Source of the DNA: Tubulanus polymorphus | Lineage: Eukaryota > Nemertea > Palaeonemertea > Tubulaniformes > Tubulanidae | Length of the DNA: 64,000 nucleotides | NCBI RefSeq assembly: GCF_964204645.1 | Contig: NC_134028.1 | Span: forward strand, 10,457,001-10,521,000 | Direction: 5' to 3' | The notes under the pieces: generated by a model | The model's input: the letters and a program-made list of their open reading frames with translations, nothing else | What the model was told of the DNA's origin: nothing | The model's database searches: none | Program-made: the position numbers and the translations under genes | Shown: positions 20,146-32,400 of the stretch, piece by piece | Layout: the number at the start of each line of letters is the position of its first letter | How positions within the stretch are numbered: position 1 is the first letter of the stretch

Positions 20146-20508
20146 TGAGGTACTTCACCTGAAATTGTACCAGACCCAAGAATGCCTGAACTGATTTGAC
20201 ACCTGTGGGTCGGGTGGGCTAAGCGAATGGCTGCCATTTTATGTATGGCTGATACACGGGTGTATCCCTTCACCATCAACCATATTACCCAATTATGCTA
20301 ATCGCCTCAGTACTTCATCTAAGAGCCTAAAATGCTCTCTTACCGTCATCGTGCCGATACCTATATCGTCCATGTTACATACAACACCTTTCAACCCTTG
20401 CAAAATCGTGTCCATGACTCTTTGAAAAATTGGGGGAGTTCTTGACACTATGAACTGTGACGTTTGAGGCTCATATAATCCACAATGAGTAGCAAGAGTC
20501 AGGTATGT

Positions 20509-21870
20509 TTAGCCCACTTGGGACTTTAGTCCCAGCAGGCTATTGCGTTCACTTGTCGTCCGTTCGCACGTCCGGTCATCCGTAGACGGAATCCAGTTAT
20601 TTTGGGAAGTTTTGAAGACGCTTCAATGTAATGTCTTGATATTTGGGTTACACATGTATCTACCCTAGCCACATCTTCAGCCCAAAAACTGGCCCTGTCA
20701 GAATCAAGATGGCCGACTGGCAGCCATTGTTGTTCGCCAAAATCAGCACTTTTTACACACTTTTGAAGTTTTTGAGGGGAATTTTGAAGACGCTTTGATT
20801 AATTACCTTGATCTTTTGTGTATATTTGAATCCCCCAAGGGCCCATCAGCATAAGAAAAATTGGGTCGATCGGACTCAAGATGGTCATCATATGACCTTT
20901 TTAGTGCCCAAAAATGTCAATTTTGGCCGGAATTCTGGGTCCTGTAGCTTCCTATTGGTTTGCCATTTCTCATTGCAATTTGTGATGGGTATTCTTTCGA
21001 AAGGGATGTTTTATACCTTTTATACCTGATTTTTGATCAGCCAATTATGACGCAATTAGTGGACATCTTGGTGTCATCTGTACTCATTGGTAGATGGGAA
21101 AAGGTTTTTCCTCATTATATTAATACTTAAGCATATTGTGTTACTACAATCAATTGGAAAGTTGTAGCCCATCACGTGTTCTATGATTTTGGTGAGTTTC
21201 AAGGTCATTGGTTTTTGTAGATGGCCACCAAGGGGCGTTTAATAATACAATAACTTAGTATTTCTATATTATATTTGTACCTATGCATATTTTGTTACCA
21301 CAATCAATTGCAAAGTTGTAGCTATAACATCGTCTATGAATGTGGTGAGTTTTAAGGACATTAGTTATTCTATATGGTCACCAGGGGGTGTTGAATAGTA
21401 GAATAACTTAGTATTTCCTTATTAGATTGGTACCTAGGCATATTTTGTTAACATGATCAATTGCAACGTTGTAGTTCATGACATGTTCTATAATTGTGGT
21501 GAGTTTCAAGGTCATTGGGTTTTGCATAAGGTCACCAGGGGGCGTTGAATAGTGGAATAACTTAGTATTTCCATATTAAATTGGTAACGAGGCATATTTT
21601 GTTCTCGTAATCGATTACAAAATCGTAGCTGCTGGCATGTTCTATGATTGTGGTGAGTTTCAAGGTCATTGGTTTTTGAATATGGTCACCAGGGGGTGTT
21701 GAATATTGAAATAGTTAGATTGTTTAGCATTTGAAACCACTTCTTAAGTGGGCATGATATCCCTAGGCCCTAGTTGTATATGGTCACCAGGGGGCATTGA
21801 ATATTGAAATTGTTAGAATGTTGAGCATTTGAAACCACTTCGGGGGCATGCTGTCCCTGGACCCCTAGTT
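20509..21870 (+). repeat. Dispersed repeat R1, fullest copy
   Basis: It starts TTTAGCCCACTTGGGACTTT, contains the palindrome GGGACTTTAGTCCC and CGTCCGTTCGC, and ends at GTCCCTGGACCCCTAGTTT. The second half is a tandem array of about 153-bp units, each with CACCAGGGGGCGTTGAATA (starts near 21227, 21379, 21533 and 21687, with a short unit at 21785). No protein is recognisable. At least eight more copies or fragments lie in the window. Confidence 0.85.
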
Positions 21871-22001
21871 TCAACTGTGTTTTGCCCTTGTCATCCCCTA
21901 GCGTTGGTATAACCCCATCCGATTATAGAAGCTTTCCACCAACCCACCAACGATAAGGCAAATAACTAATGTAGAATTATTATCTGATACATGAAATAGA
22001 C

Positions 22002-23225
22002 ATGAATACGCGTTATAGGCCTCACTTTGATTACGGGAAGTGTGTATCAGTTTTCACGTCTGTCAATTACAATGCAATGAAAATATGTCGCTTCAAATAT
22101 TCAGTAGGGGCCTTAGCATTTTCTCAGATTATACACACTCACCTTTTCCAAGATATGCCAATAACAACAATGTGTATAGATCATTTTCAAATAGCGATTG
22201 GTTCCGTCAAAAACATCTCATATATAAACCAGAGCCAAAAACAAATGAAGCGTCAGTCAATTTCGATCGTCGCGTCATCTTGGTTTAATCGTGTACTGTG
22301 GGGTTGTTGTCGCTACATGGCAGCACAATACGGCTTAATCAAACCTCTGCGGAGCCGTTACGTTTTTGTTTTTTAGCGTTGAATCTCAAAATAATTTTTT
22401 TTTTCGCGATGTTTTCTTTTTGTGTTTATTTTCTATTGACATTTATCTAGAATTTTCCATTTAACGCTATGCCTCTAAATGAAATTGAAACGAACATTCG
22501 TTTGATTTGCTGGAATTTCCTATTTTTTTGGGTATTGCCCGCTGCCCGGCCCGCTACGGTGATTTTCGATTTCATACAAAAAAAACCGCGACCACACGAA
22601 ATCTCAACTCTGTGATCGATCATTTCTCAAGGAAACTATTTATGAAAAAATGAAATCGCAAGATGTGTGAATATTATAGCGGAATGACAAAAGGCTTCGT
22701 TCGCGAGCTTATCGAGAAAATAGGGAAGCCATCATGTGTTTGGGCGGGTAGACGATCATTTTTGAAATGACAGGCTACATGTTGCATATCACAGTGTACC
22801 GGGAAGATGTTTCATATTAAACTTTCCGCCTAGGATCGCAAATTATTTCGGGATTCGACCCTAAACATCAAAATGTAAAAGCTCCACAGAGGTTCGATAA
22901 AGCCGTAATGTGCTGCCACGTAGCGGCACAACCCCACAGTACACGATTAAACCAAGATGACGCGAAGATCAAAATCGACTGACGCTTCTTTTGTTTTTGG
23001 CTCTGGTTTATATATGAGGTATGTTTGACGGAACCAATCACTATTTGAAAATTATCTATACACATTGTTTTATTGGCTTATCTTGGAAAAGGTGAGTGAG
23101 TGTGTAATCTTTGAGAAAGTGCTCACCGAATGTTTGAAGCGACAGATTTTCATTGCATTGTAATTGACAGACTTGAAAACTGATACACACTTCTGCTAAT
23201 GAAAGTGAGGCCTATTACGCGTATT
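22002..23225. mobile_element. Foldback element F3 just upstream of ZCCHC7
   Basis: The arms at about 22010-22372 and 22876-23222 are reverse complements over roughly 350 bp with scattered differences (shared: GTGTGTATCAGTTTTCA, AACCAGAGCCAAAAACAAA, TCGTGTACTGTGGGGTTGT). The spacer is about 500 bp. Open frames in each arm mirror each other and are not genes. Its right end lies about 140 bp before the ZCCHC7 start codon, so it may include or displace promoter sequence. Confidence 0.78.
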
Positions 23226-23365
23226 ACGGTAGTCAATCTTGGACAGTATTACCGACTGAGGTTTGGGCCTTTCAAATTGATGACTGAGATTTTTTGTGTA
23301 TGCCGCGGTCACCCCTGAAATGATAATTGTTGGCACAAAGCCTATTTGATTTTATAGATTTTAGA

Positions 23366-23478
23366 ATGTATGGGAAATACTGCAGTAACTATGCGATGGA
23401 CAAAGATTACCAGTCACTACCTCCTGATTTCCTGTCCAGTGATCACAGTGACTGTGAATCAATTGATTCGGATACAAG
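23366..23478 (+). CDS. ZCCHC7: ZCCHC7 coding exon 1
   Basis: It contains the start codon in MYGKYCSNYAMDKDYQSLPP and an acidic Ser/Asp stretch. It ends ACAAG|GTATTT, splitting an Arg codon completed by exon 2. A TTTTATAG just upstream (23350-23357) could be an acceptor for a 5' UTR intron. An upstream noncoding exon is not identified. Confidence 0.85.
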
Positions 23479-26400
23479 GTATTTGAGAAATTTATAAGTT
23501 TTTTAAGATACAGTCATACTCGATTGAGTCATCGTTCATTATTATGATGATGACACCTTGTAAATTGAAATGGAAATACTAACCAGGACAACAAATGCAG
23601 ATGACTTAAGTACGACTTACGGTACAGTATGTGTTTGACTGTAAAAGCATATGAATTAAATGGAATTTCAATTGAATCTGCCTCTTTGGTATGGCCTTAA
23701 GGTTTGTGGATCTTTCAAACTGCATTGTACATTCAGGCCTAATGTTAAAGATTGATTAATGGAAATGTTTATTGATATGTCTCTGTTCAGGTATGAAATG
23801 GAAATTGCACTGTATAGTCAAATTCACCATGAAGTAAATGATTCCGGGAACGAAATGTTACACAACGTTACTGTAGAAACTGCAACTGAAAAAAACCATG
23901 AAATAATAGTTATACCGACTGCGCCTATTATATGTCAGGTAGACTAAGAGTGAATAACAGCTAGCCCCGCACAAGTTTGGGTTTCTGTGTATGTAAATAT
24001 TTATCTGTGTATATCTATTTAAGGAAGAAAATAAAAAACCAGGGAAGTCATGTGTGGAAATCCAGCCCGTCAAAAATAGGAAAATGAAGCGAAAAGAAAA
24101 AAACAAGAAAAAAGCTATGTCAGATTGTTTATCAGAATTCTTACATCGGGATTTAGATATTAAAGATAAAGTTGTGAAAAATTCAGGAATATGCAAAACA
24201 AAATCGAAAAAATTGAAAAAAGAACCAAAAAAAGTAGAAGGAAGACTGACAGAAAACTGTTTAGATAAATCATCTAATAGGCCAAAAAATACGACTAACG
24301 AAGTTATTCTTGTACATGATGATGCATCGAACAAGAACAAAAAAGACATGAAGAAACAACAGGAAAAAAGGACAAAAACTGAGGAATTATTTGGATTAGA
24401 CTCAAGTGATAATGAAAGTGAAGATGTAATTTGTTTAGATGACCAAGAAAATGACAATTTGGATATTCAGTTAAACAATATTGATGTAGGAACGAATATC
24501 GTGTTAGATTCTGCTCAGTTAGAAGGTTTAAACGAAGTTATTCAACGTAAGTTTTGATCATTAACTTACAAAAAATCTAGTGGATTGTATCAATGCATCT
24601 ACAGTCTCAGATATTTGATACTTGATGATTATGATTCTTTCAATTTCTGATCCTCGACTCTTTCAACTGTATTCAGCGCTTAGGCCAAGAGTAATTTATG
24701 AGTGAAAATGAATGGATTAACAATGCCCAAAATTTAATCAGATATTTATCACACAACACTTTCAAACCACAGTGGAACCCTGTACAACGAACTTCACGGG
24801 ACCGGAATATATGTTCGCTTTAACTGATAGTTTGTTTTATCCAGTATGAAATCAATCAAATTTTCTTACTTGGCCTATACCCGATGAATCATTGTATCCG
24901 AATTCGTTATTAAGAGGTTCCACTGTATAATGGTGAATATCAGAAAGTGAGTTTCTGGGCTGTAGATTCATTCCTGTGTTAATGATATTGGGTTTGGGTT
25001 GTTTTTTAGCCCTCTTGAAGTAAAGCCCCATAGAATTAATTGCATTAACTTTGTACCTGTTTGTTAGTTCGTTCGCAGAGGGTTTTTGCCCATTTCAGAT
25101 GTAGCTATAGCAGGTTGAATAATGTATCTACCGTAGATGCATCTGTAGCCCTAAAATTTAGCTTGATCTGAATCAAGACGTCCAAAAATATGGAAGGTTT
25201 CATGGGGGAAATTTAACAAGGGGTCCAGGGACAACATGCCTACTTGATAATCTGACACTTCAATATTCAATGTTCTGGGCATGATCAGAGTACGATTTAA
25301 CTAGTAATTTGAATAGTGATCGACATGAACGATGTAGGACTGCCGTAAAAAACGTATTTCCATGGATTTTTCACATGCTTGTCTTCGTTCTCAGAAGGTC
25401 AGTCCATAAAAGATTAGCAAGGACTTTAGGGGGGGTGCACGTGCCCCCTGCGTACCTTAAGGGCCTTTCAAAAACAGGGATGAGAATTTCCCGCGGATTT
25501 CAGTATTAAAAAATATCAATTTTCCAAATAGTCCAAAAATTATGTAAAAGTAAAGCGGGGGTTGATGATCTCACTCAATTGGTCCGGTGCGATCGGTAAT
25601 CAGGTGAACCGTAAGCGTTCATTGCCTGTAACCGTAAGCGTTCATTACTTATCGTCCCGTTTCAATGCATATTCATTGCAACACTGATTTAGTATCTGCT
25701 ACGATGAATGTGTATGTATTTTATCGATCGGACATGCACGCACGGCAGCAGTAGTAATGTATATAGGCCTACTTACTGTTGCCGCGCGTGTGTGGCGAAC
25801 GCCTTTAGATTTTATACACTACTGGGTGATGATTTTTAGTGAGCATTCATCGGCGCATTTTAACTGCAATAATTCAGGGCTTGACCCGTAATGCATGAGA
25901 TGAGATGCTGAATGTCATCGAATGAGGATGTGCCACATTGGAACTTGCCATTGCCTTAATCGTTCATGGGTTCTAGATCGCTCTAAGTGCTCGGAAAACG
26001 CTTTTAATTTCTAAATATTCTTGGGGGAGGACCCCCAAACCCCCCGAAATAGCTTCGCGCCTTACGCGCTCGCGATTGCTGACGGCGTCGCCGTCAACTG
26101 CTCCGCGTGTGTAACTCAAGAAAAAATACTGCAGATTTTATAGGTCGGCGTTCTCATCTCTGAAAAAAGACGGTAGTGCTCACCCATGCATGACTTATTT
26201 TTGCATTTCAACATCCCATCCTTGATATTGCATTGCATATTGCATTGAAACCTTTGCATATTTTGTAACCACAACTAATTGTTAAGTTGTAGCCAATTAA
26301 GCTCTGTAATTGCAACAAGGTTCCAAGTCATTTGTTTTTGTATACATCCATCAGGGGCATTGAATATTGAAATTTCCAGACTGTCAAGCATTCCACTACA

Positions 26401-29400
26401 ACTTCCAAGCAGGCATGGTGTGTCTGGACACTACATTTTAAGTATTTTTCAGCTGCTACAAATTGGAATATCATAGAATCTGATCGATATAATAGTCAGA
26501 TCATAAGTAGATCCAGATACTTTATTGAATGTATGAATTGCCGGAAAAAAGGACACTTATCAAAATATTGCCCTCTCCCGAAGGTAGGTATATGGCAATT
26601 GAACATTTTGTATGAAAAAATATGAACTGAGGTTCATGCTGCGCCTGTTGTAAGCGTACCGTACCCGTACACCCACATGTTGATGCCGACACCGTCCTCC
26701 ACTTCAAAAGTTATGAACAAAATATTAGAAATATTTGTGATCCGATTTACACCAAATTAACCCTTAAAGTAAGGTATTAAGTATCGGTTATTGTGCCGAA
26801 AATTCCAGATTGATACACGTCATAGTTTTTCAAGTAAGCGTATTTTTAGCTCTCAAGGAACGAGAAAGCTATTATGAGCTTGTCAGCATTGTGACGTGTA
26901 TGTTTACCACGAACCAAAGCATCATTTTTACAGTCATTGAATTAACGAAAGATTTGATTAATGGGGTTAAGTATGCTGCAAAAATGCGGCAACTTTGTGG
27001 TCAAGATTATTTCACATTATATTGGATGATTGGTGATAGAAGTTGATCACAATAATATCAAGATTTTTGAATAATATTTTATCAATAATTCGTTCGGATA
27101 AATTTATTTTACAAGGTGAATTGATATGCGGATGACTACATCACTTGGCCTGAACAGGCACCTTGTACCAAGGGTCGGTACCGTAGCGGTCTTAAATTCC
27201 TTGTTTTGTGCTGGGAAAGTCAGTGGGAGTCTTTACATTTGAAAAGATGGCAGACAATGGTCTGAAAGCCTTACATTTTTACAGTTAGGCCGAAATTATC
27301 GCTGAGATGTATGGCAGTGTGGCGTGCTTTAATTCATTTACTGCAGAGGTATTGCGTAGCAACAGTCGGTTTCTGGAGATTCCTCATTAACTCATTGCCT
27401 GCCAAAAACGTACTGGTACGTTCAATATCTCCCATCACTTGCCTGCCAAAACCGCACTGGTACGGTTGACTTGTTTCTTAACTTTTCTTAACTTAGTTTC
27501 TTAACTTGTTTCTTGACTTGTATCTCGATAGATGGTGAATTCATCGCACAACACCAGTTAGTCTATTGCCCTTTACTACTAAAATAAACCATCAGTCGTT
27601 CTATGCAGTGTGTTAGTGACGTCATCTATTAAAATGGGGGCTGAACACGCATAAATGGGCATAGTTTCTGCAAAATACCCCCTCTGCACTGGTGGTTGCT
27701 GCAGATTTAATCACTCTAAGAAGAAATGCTGCTTATTTTACATGAAAAAGCAAGACCAGATGAACAAAATAAAACAGATTTGATGAAGATATCTCTTCTA
27801 GTTTTTGTTTTATGAATCTCTAAAAAATATGGAAATCCTGGCAAATTTCAGCATTTCCTGAAAAATAGGCCTGGCAGGCATAGAGTTAACAGGGTTCCCT
27901 ATGCATCGCAACAACCAATCAGAGCTACGTGCATTGCTACAGAGTCCCGTCGATAGACTTTAGTAACACATTTTCCTTGCCAAACTTGTATTCTAAATCT
28001 ATATTGTATTCTAAAATTGATTTTTGGTGCACCAGTGCTTATTTTGGTGAATAAGACATGCGTATAAATAATCGGATGAATTTTAAGCAATACTTATTTG
28101 CATATAGAAAACACCGAACAGGTGAACTAATATTGTTTAAGATATAAGTAATCGCCATCTATCATCTGGACATGGCTTGTCTATAGCGTTCATGTCTTCG
28201 TATGGGCATGGCATTTCGTCATGACGCTGCGGCTGGGGCTGGGGCTGCGGCTGTCTTGATAGGCGCGACGGAACCGGTCTGGCTTTACTGCGGATTCTCG
28301 GCGCTCTGTCCTTGGATTCACAACACGCTGATGTAGCTGCAACGGTTCATTGTTTTGACTGTCAATGAATCTACTCGTATATTACAAATTGCATCCGTCT
28401 ATCGTTCACTGGTATTTTGAACTTCCACTTATCATCTCATCTATGCACTTCAGAAGGCTGTGGTAAAACCTCTTGGCCCATGGGCAAATTTTATTATTTT
28501 GAATGAAATAAAGTTATTAATCGATTTTCATTTAAGTTGTTATCAGTCCAATTATTATTAAAAAGTCTTTGAAAGTGATAGACATTGGTCATATAATCAG
28601 CCATATTTCACTTAAAGAGCATATGCCATCAAAATAGAATATTGTGTTACATTTATTTTCATATGTGATGTATTCACAAATATCAAATATGGAACTGGTT
28701 TGAATTTTAGTTCAGCCAATACTGAGAATTATGACTTTTAAATCTGCCATTTCAGCACGTGCTCACTGTTATTGTTTATCTTAGCAGGTGCGTGTTTCTG
28801 ACGTCATCTCTGACAAACGCTCGAGGCTTTCAGTCATTTCACTAGACATTTCATGCGATACTTTATCGTTTTGGGAGTGATTTGAATTAATACACTCTGA
28901 CCATTGTATAGTGTTGCTACCGTTGTATATGACATGATAATCGTATATCAGTGAGTAGCGCTGTAGGTCAGTGAATATGGTGTACAAATTGTGTTTATTT
29001 TATTGATTATACATAGGCTACGGGTAAGAGCGTGCACACGTGCTTGTGTTGATTGTCATAGTTAACATCATAAATAGCGCCACTCGTGGGTTGAATATGA
29101 ACTATACGCACGGAGTGAAGGATAAATAGATGACTATTCCGCTAACTGTTATGGCTAATTCGTGCTCCTTTTTGCAATAAGTAACATCTCAGGTTGTTAT
29201 ATGTATACTAAAGTTTCATCTGGTTAAGAAACGCGGAAAGTACAATCTTGATGGCATTTGCCCTTAAAACTTAAAGTAAAACAAATCGATCTGACGTATT
29301 TGTTCCTGCCTACCACTGTCCGAGGCATCATGTGTCACCGTAGTGCCCAGGGCAGTTAAAGCAGACAGATCTGCACAATTTAAAGAGTAGTAGAATGAAT

Positions 29401-32400
29401 AATGTAATATGTTTTCATCGATATTATAAAAAACTGTACCTCGAGAGCACAGGACCTTTGGTCCTCTAGCAATTATGTTGATTGACAGGCAGGCTCAGCT
29501 GCGCGCCTCATTTTATCGATGACAATTGCTATTTTGGAGAGGGACTGTTTGATGTGTTCGAGTTCGGAATCTAAGTATTGAGGGTGACATCTTGTAAGCT
29601 CTGAGGAAGAGATTCGCAGCTTCTCAAATTTTAATGTTCACATCACAAAACGAAAAGTAATGAAGGTATGGCAGTATACCGGAAACCTACTCATGCCGAT
29701 GCATGATGCGTCGGCATGAGTAGGTTTCCGGTATACTGAGAATCTTAAGTGAATTACAAGAACGAGGAAAAAGTACATCGAGGAAAAGAGTTTGTCCATC
29801 TTTCTGGTGTTCGACAGTAAACTTGAGAGTTGTAATATGAACCATTGAATTGAAAATATGAATCTGATGTACAAATTTTGATAAGTTCTATTATACAATT
29901 GACAGGTAATTCAAAGCTACTAGTGAAGTCGGGTAACTTTCTCAGAAAGTTTTTTTTCATAGAAAGTTTAAAGAGGGGGCTAGAGGTACATTGGTAAACA
30001 AAAACTTAGCATCAAATGATAGAAATCGAAGTCCTGTAGGGTTGACGGTTTTTAAGTCTGTCTAAAAGTTCAGAACTGTGTTTGAGATAACTATCAGAGA
30101 ATGAACCTAATAAAGGCGATATCTGTTTAGCGAGATATTTGGACAAACGATAAGAAGGAGGGTTGCATGAAGAATCAATAGCACGATTACTGACACTAAG
30201 GGCGTGTCATACAACGATTTATTGTGTGAAATGTGTTAAATGATTCATCGGATTTTGAAATCCAATGCATAATATCAAGATGTCTGACGAAAATGTGGGT
30301 TCAAAATGGGGAAATTAACTTCCGTGTTCGCCACATGGCTGATTGATTGATAGCATCCAATTTTTAGTGATAGTCTGTTATTAGCACGACTGGAATACTT
30401 GTTATATCGTCATTAATTGAAGTCATTTTATGTACGTTCGTAAAGCGATCTGTTTTTGAGCCTGGTTATCTGTATTACCGGTAGTTTGTTAACTGCTGCA
30501 CAGTGAGTAAGGCACGTGCGGTACTGTCGTGTTTGCAATATCGCCTTATACGCGTTCACTGTGTGTATTTATCAGTAATAGATAACGTGCGCTACGGTGT
30601 AGGTCGTGCATGCCGCGTACATCAATGATGCTTGAGTTATTACATTGTTGAGTCACATTAGCCCACTTAGCCTATGCCTGCCTACTAAAAACAATCCTAT
30701 CGTGAAACTATTAAAAACCATGTCAGTCAATAAACTTCATTTTGTTAGTAACCGGCACTGCCCTAAAGTTCTAAAGAAGCCCTAAAGGAGCTTCTGTCCT
30801 GATTGGTTTTACATGTATTGTTGTCCGTATGAAAAACCTCCGATGAGTCCAGCCTCTCAGCAAGTTTGTACTGGGTACCGTATTTTAACCAGTGACTCAT
30901 GCTTTCACTTAGTTTCAGTTGTTTCATGTCATTCTCGGGATGTGCTAAAATTATGCACATTTGTCGAGTCTAAAATTCATTCGAAGATTTCATTCTCGTT
31001 AAAAGTCAGTTTCATTAAAAGTTCACACTGACCAAAATCAAGTCCATTCTTGATAGATTCTTGTTTATTTTTCAAAGAAGAATTTTTGCATACCGATAGG
31101 CCTACACCATCACAGATTTTTACTTCACACAGTTTAGCGAGCCACTGGACAATTTGTCCTTTATTAATGATAGATAATGTTACATGAATATGTGATAATC
31201 CCTCTTGTGAAAGTTTAGCTGTAATGAATAAACGATAACTAAAATATTAGCAATTGAAAAGTTGAAATTTGAAGGAATTTTCGCAACGCGTAGTTCCTTT
31301 GATAAACATGATAGCGCTGATGATGACATAATAAGAGCTACATGATCAATTCAAGCCAGCATGAACTTCTAGCTTCCCATTGATATACATGGTATTCAAA
31401 GTTCTAGTTATGCCTGTTTATATTGTATGACCTGCTTTTTAGCCCACTTGGGACTTTAGTTCCAGCGGGCTATTGCGTTCACTTTTCTTCCGTCGTCTGT
31501 GTGTTCTTCCGTCCGTCTAGTCCAGTTATTTTGGAAAGCTTTGAAGACGCTTCAATGTCTTGATATTTGGGTTACACGTGCATCTACCCTAGACACATCT
31601 TCAGCCCAAAAACTGGCCCTATCAGAATCAAGATGGCCGACTGGCAGCCATTGTTGTTCGCCAAAATCAGCACTTTTTACACATTTTTTAACCTTTTTGA
31701 GGGAAATTTTGAAGACGCTTTGATCAATTACCTGGATCTTTCGTATGTATTTGTATCCCCCAAGGGCCCATCAGCATAAGAAAAGTTGGGTCGAACGGCC
31801 TCAAGATGACTGTCGTACGACGTTTTTTGTGCCCAAATATGTCAATTTTGGCCCGACTTCTGAGTCCTGTAGCTTTCTACTGATTTGCCATTTCTCATTG
31901 CAATTTATGATGGGTATTCTTTAGAAAAGACTGGATATTGATTGATTTGAATGGGATTTTTGGAAATAATGTTCCTTTGTCTGTGCTTTGTTAAGTAAAT
32001 TATGTTCTCACTTTCATCAGCTTTTTTGAGGGAAATGTCATGTAAGAATCTATTTTTTTTTTTTCAGAAGCAGAAACCATGTTTATATTGTGGTGAATCG
32101 AATCACATGTTTCGACAATGTCCCAATTCGTTGTGTTATAATTGTTATAAACCGGGACATGAAAAAGCTCTATGTCCCACGGAACGCTTTAACCCTAGAC
32201 GTAAATGTACTCGATGTCAAATGCCTGGACATAGTAAACACAGCTGTACTGACATTTGGAGACAGTACCATGTTACTGTAAGTAATGTACCATATATTTG
32301 TTCTCTCAGCCACCTAGTAATTGATGTCATGTAGGGACCAAAACCTGGGTTACCCCAAACCCATGAAGTTCTAACAGCTACATTTGTCCTTCGTGAAGAA

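Larger units (their letters stand above)
19035..20505 (-). mobile_element. Second Ty3/gypsy remnant with an internal deletion
   Basis: On the - strand, degenerate RT sequence (about 20330-20505, with MDDIGIG at the catalytic site and RVMDTILQGLKGVVCN) leads to RNase H, then straight into the integrase core and the integrase tail. The missing RNase H end and integrase zinc finger show a deletion of several hundred bp. The high-coordinate edge abuts the R1 repeat at about 20509. Confidence 0.75.
24547..26452 (+). other. ZCCHC7 intron 3 with several small transposon insertions
   Basis: It holds a Tigger/pogo-like MITE (24770-24925), an inverted R1 tail (25205-25280), a 688-bp hAT-like MITE (25475-26162) and an R1 tail ending only about 10-20 bp before the acceptor. 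No coding frame is supported. Confidence 0.7.
26584..32067 (+). other. ZCCHC7 intron 4
   Basis: This 5.5-kb intron contains a repeat shared with 55745-55963, a piggyBac-type MITE, a Penelope-like RT remnant, a GGGCTG-rich simple repeat near 28220-28252 and a partial R1. Stretches 27050-27386, 27890-29660 and 30190-31438 hold no recognisable gene. A short piece at 29455-29530 (GAGGACTTT-type hairpin, then ATGTTGATTGACA) is similar to 55490-55735 in reverse. Confidence 0.65.

Noticed and set aside
22002-22376. 124-residue + strand frame upstream of ZCCHC7, with a similar - strand frame at 22868-23065
   Set aside because: Both are the two arms of foldback F3 read outward, so their similarity comes from the inverted repeat, not from conserved coding.
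23858-24457. Long hydrophobic frame on the - strand over ZCCHC7 exons 2-3
   Set aside because: It is the antisense of a lysine- and glutamate-rich coding exon, which gives Phe/Leu/Ser-rich shadow translations.
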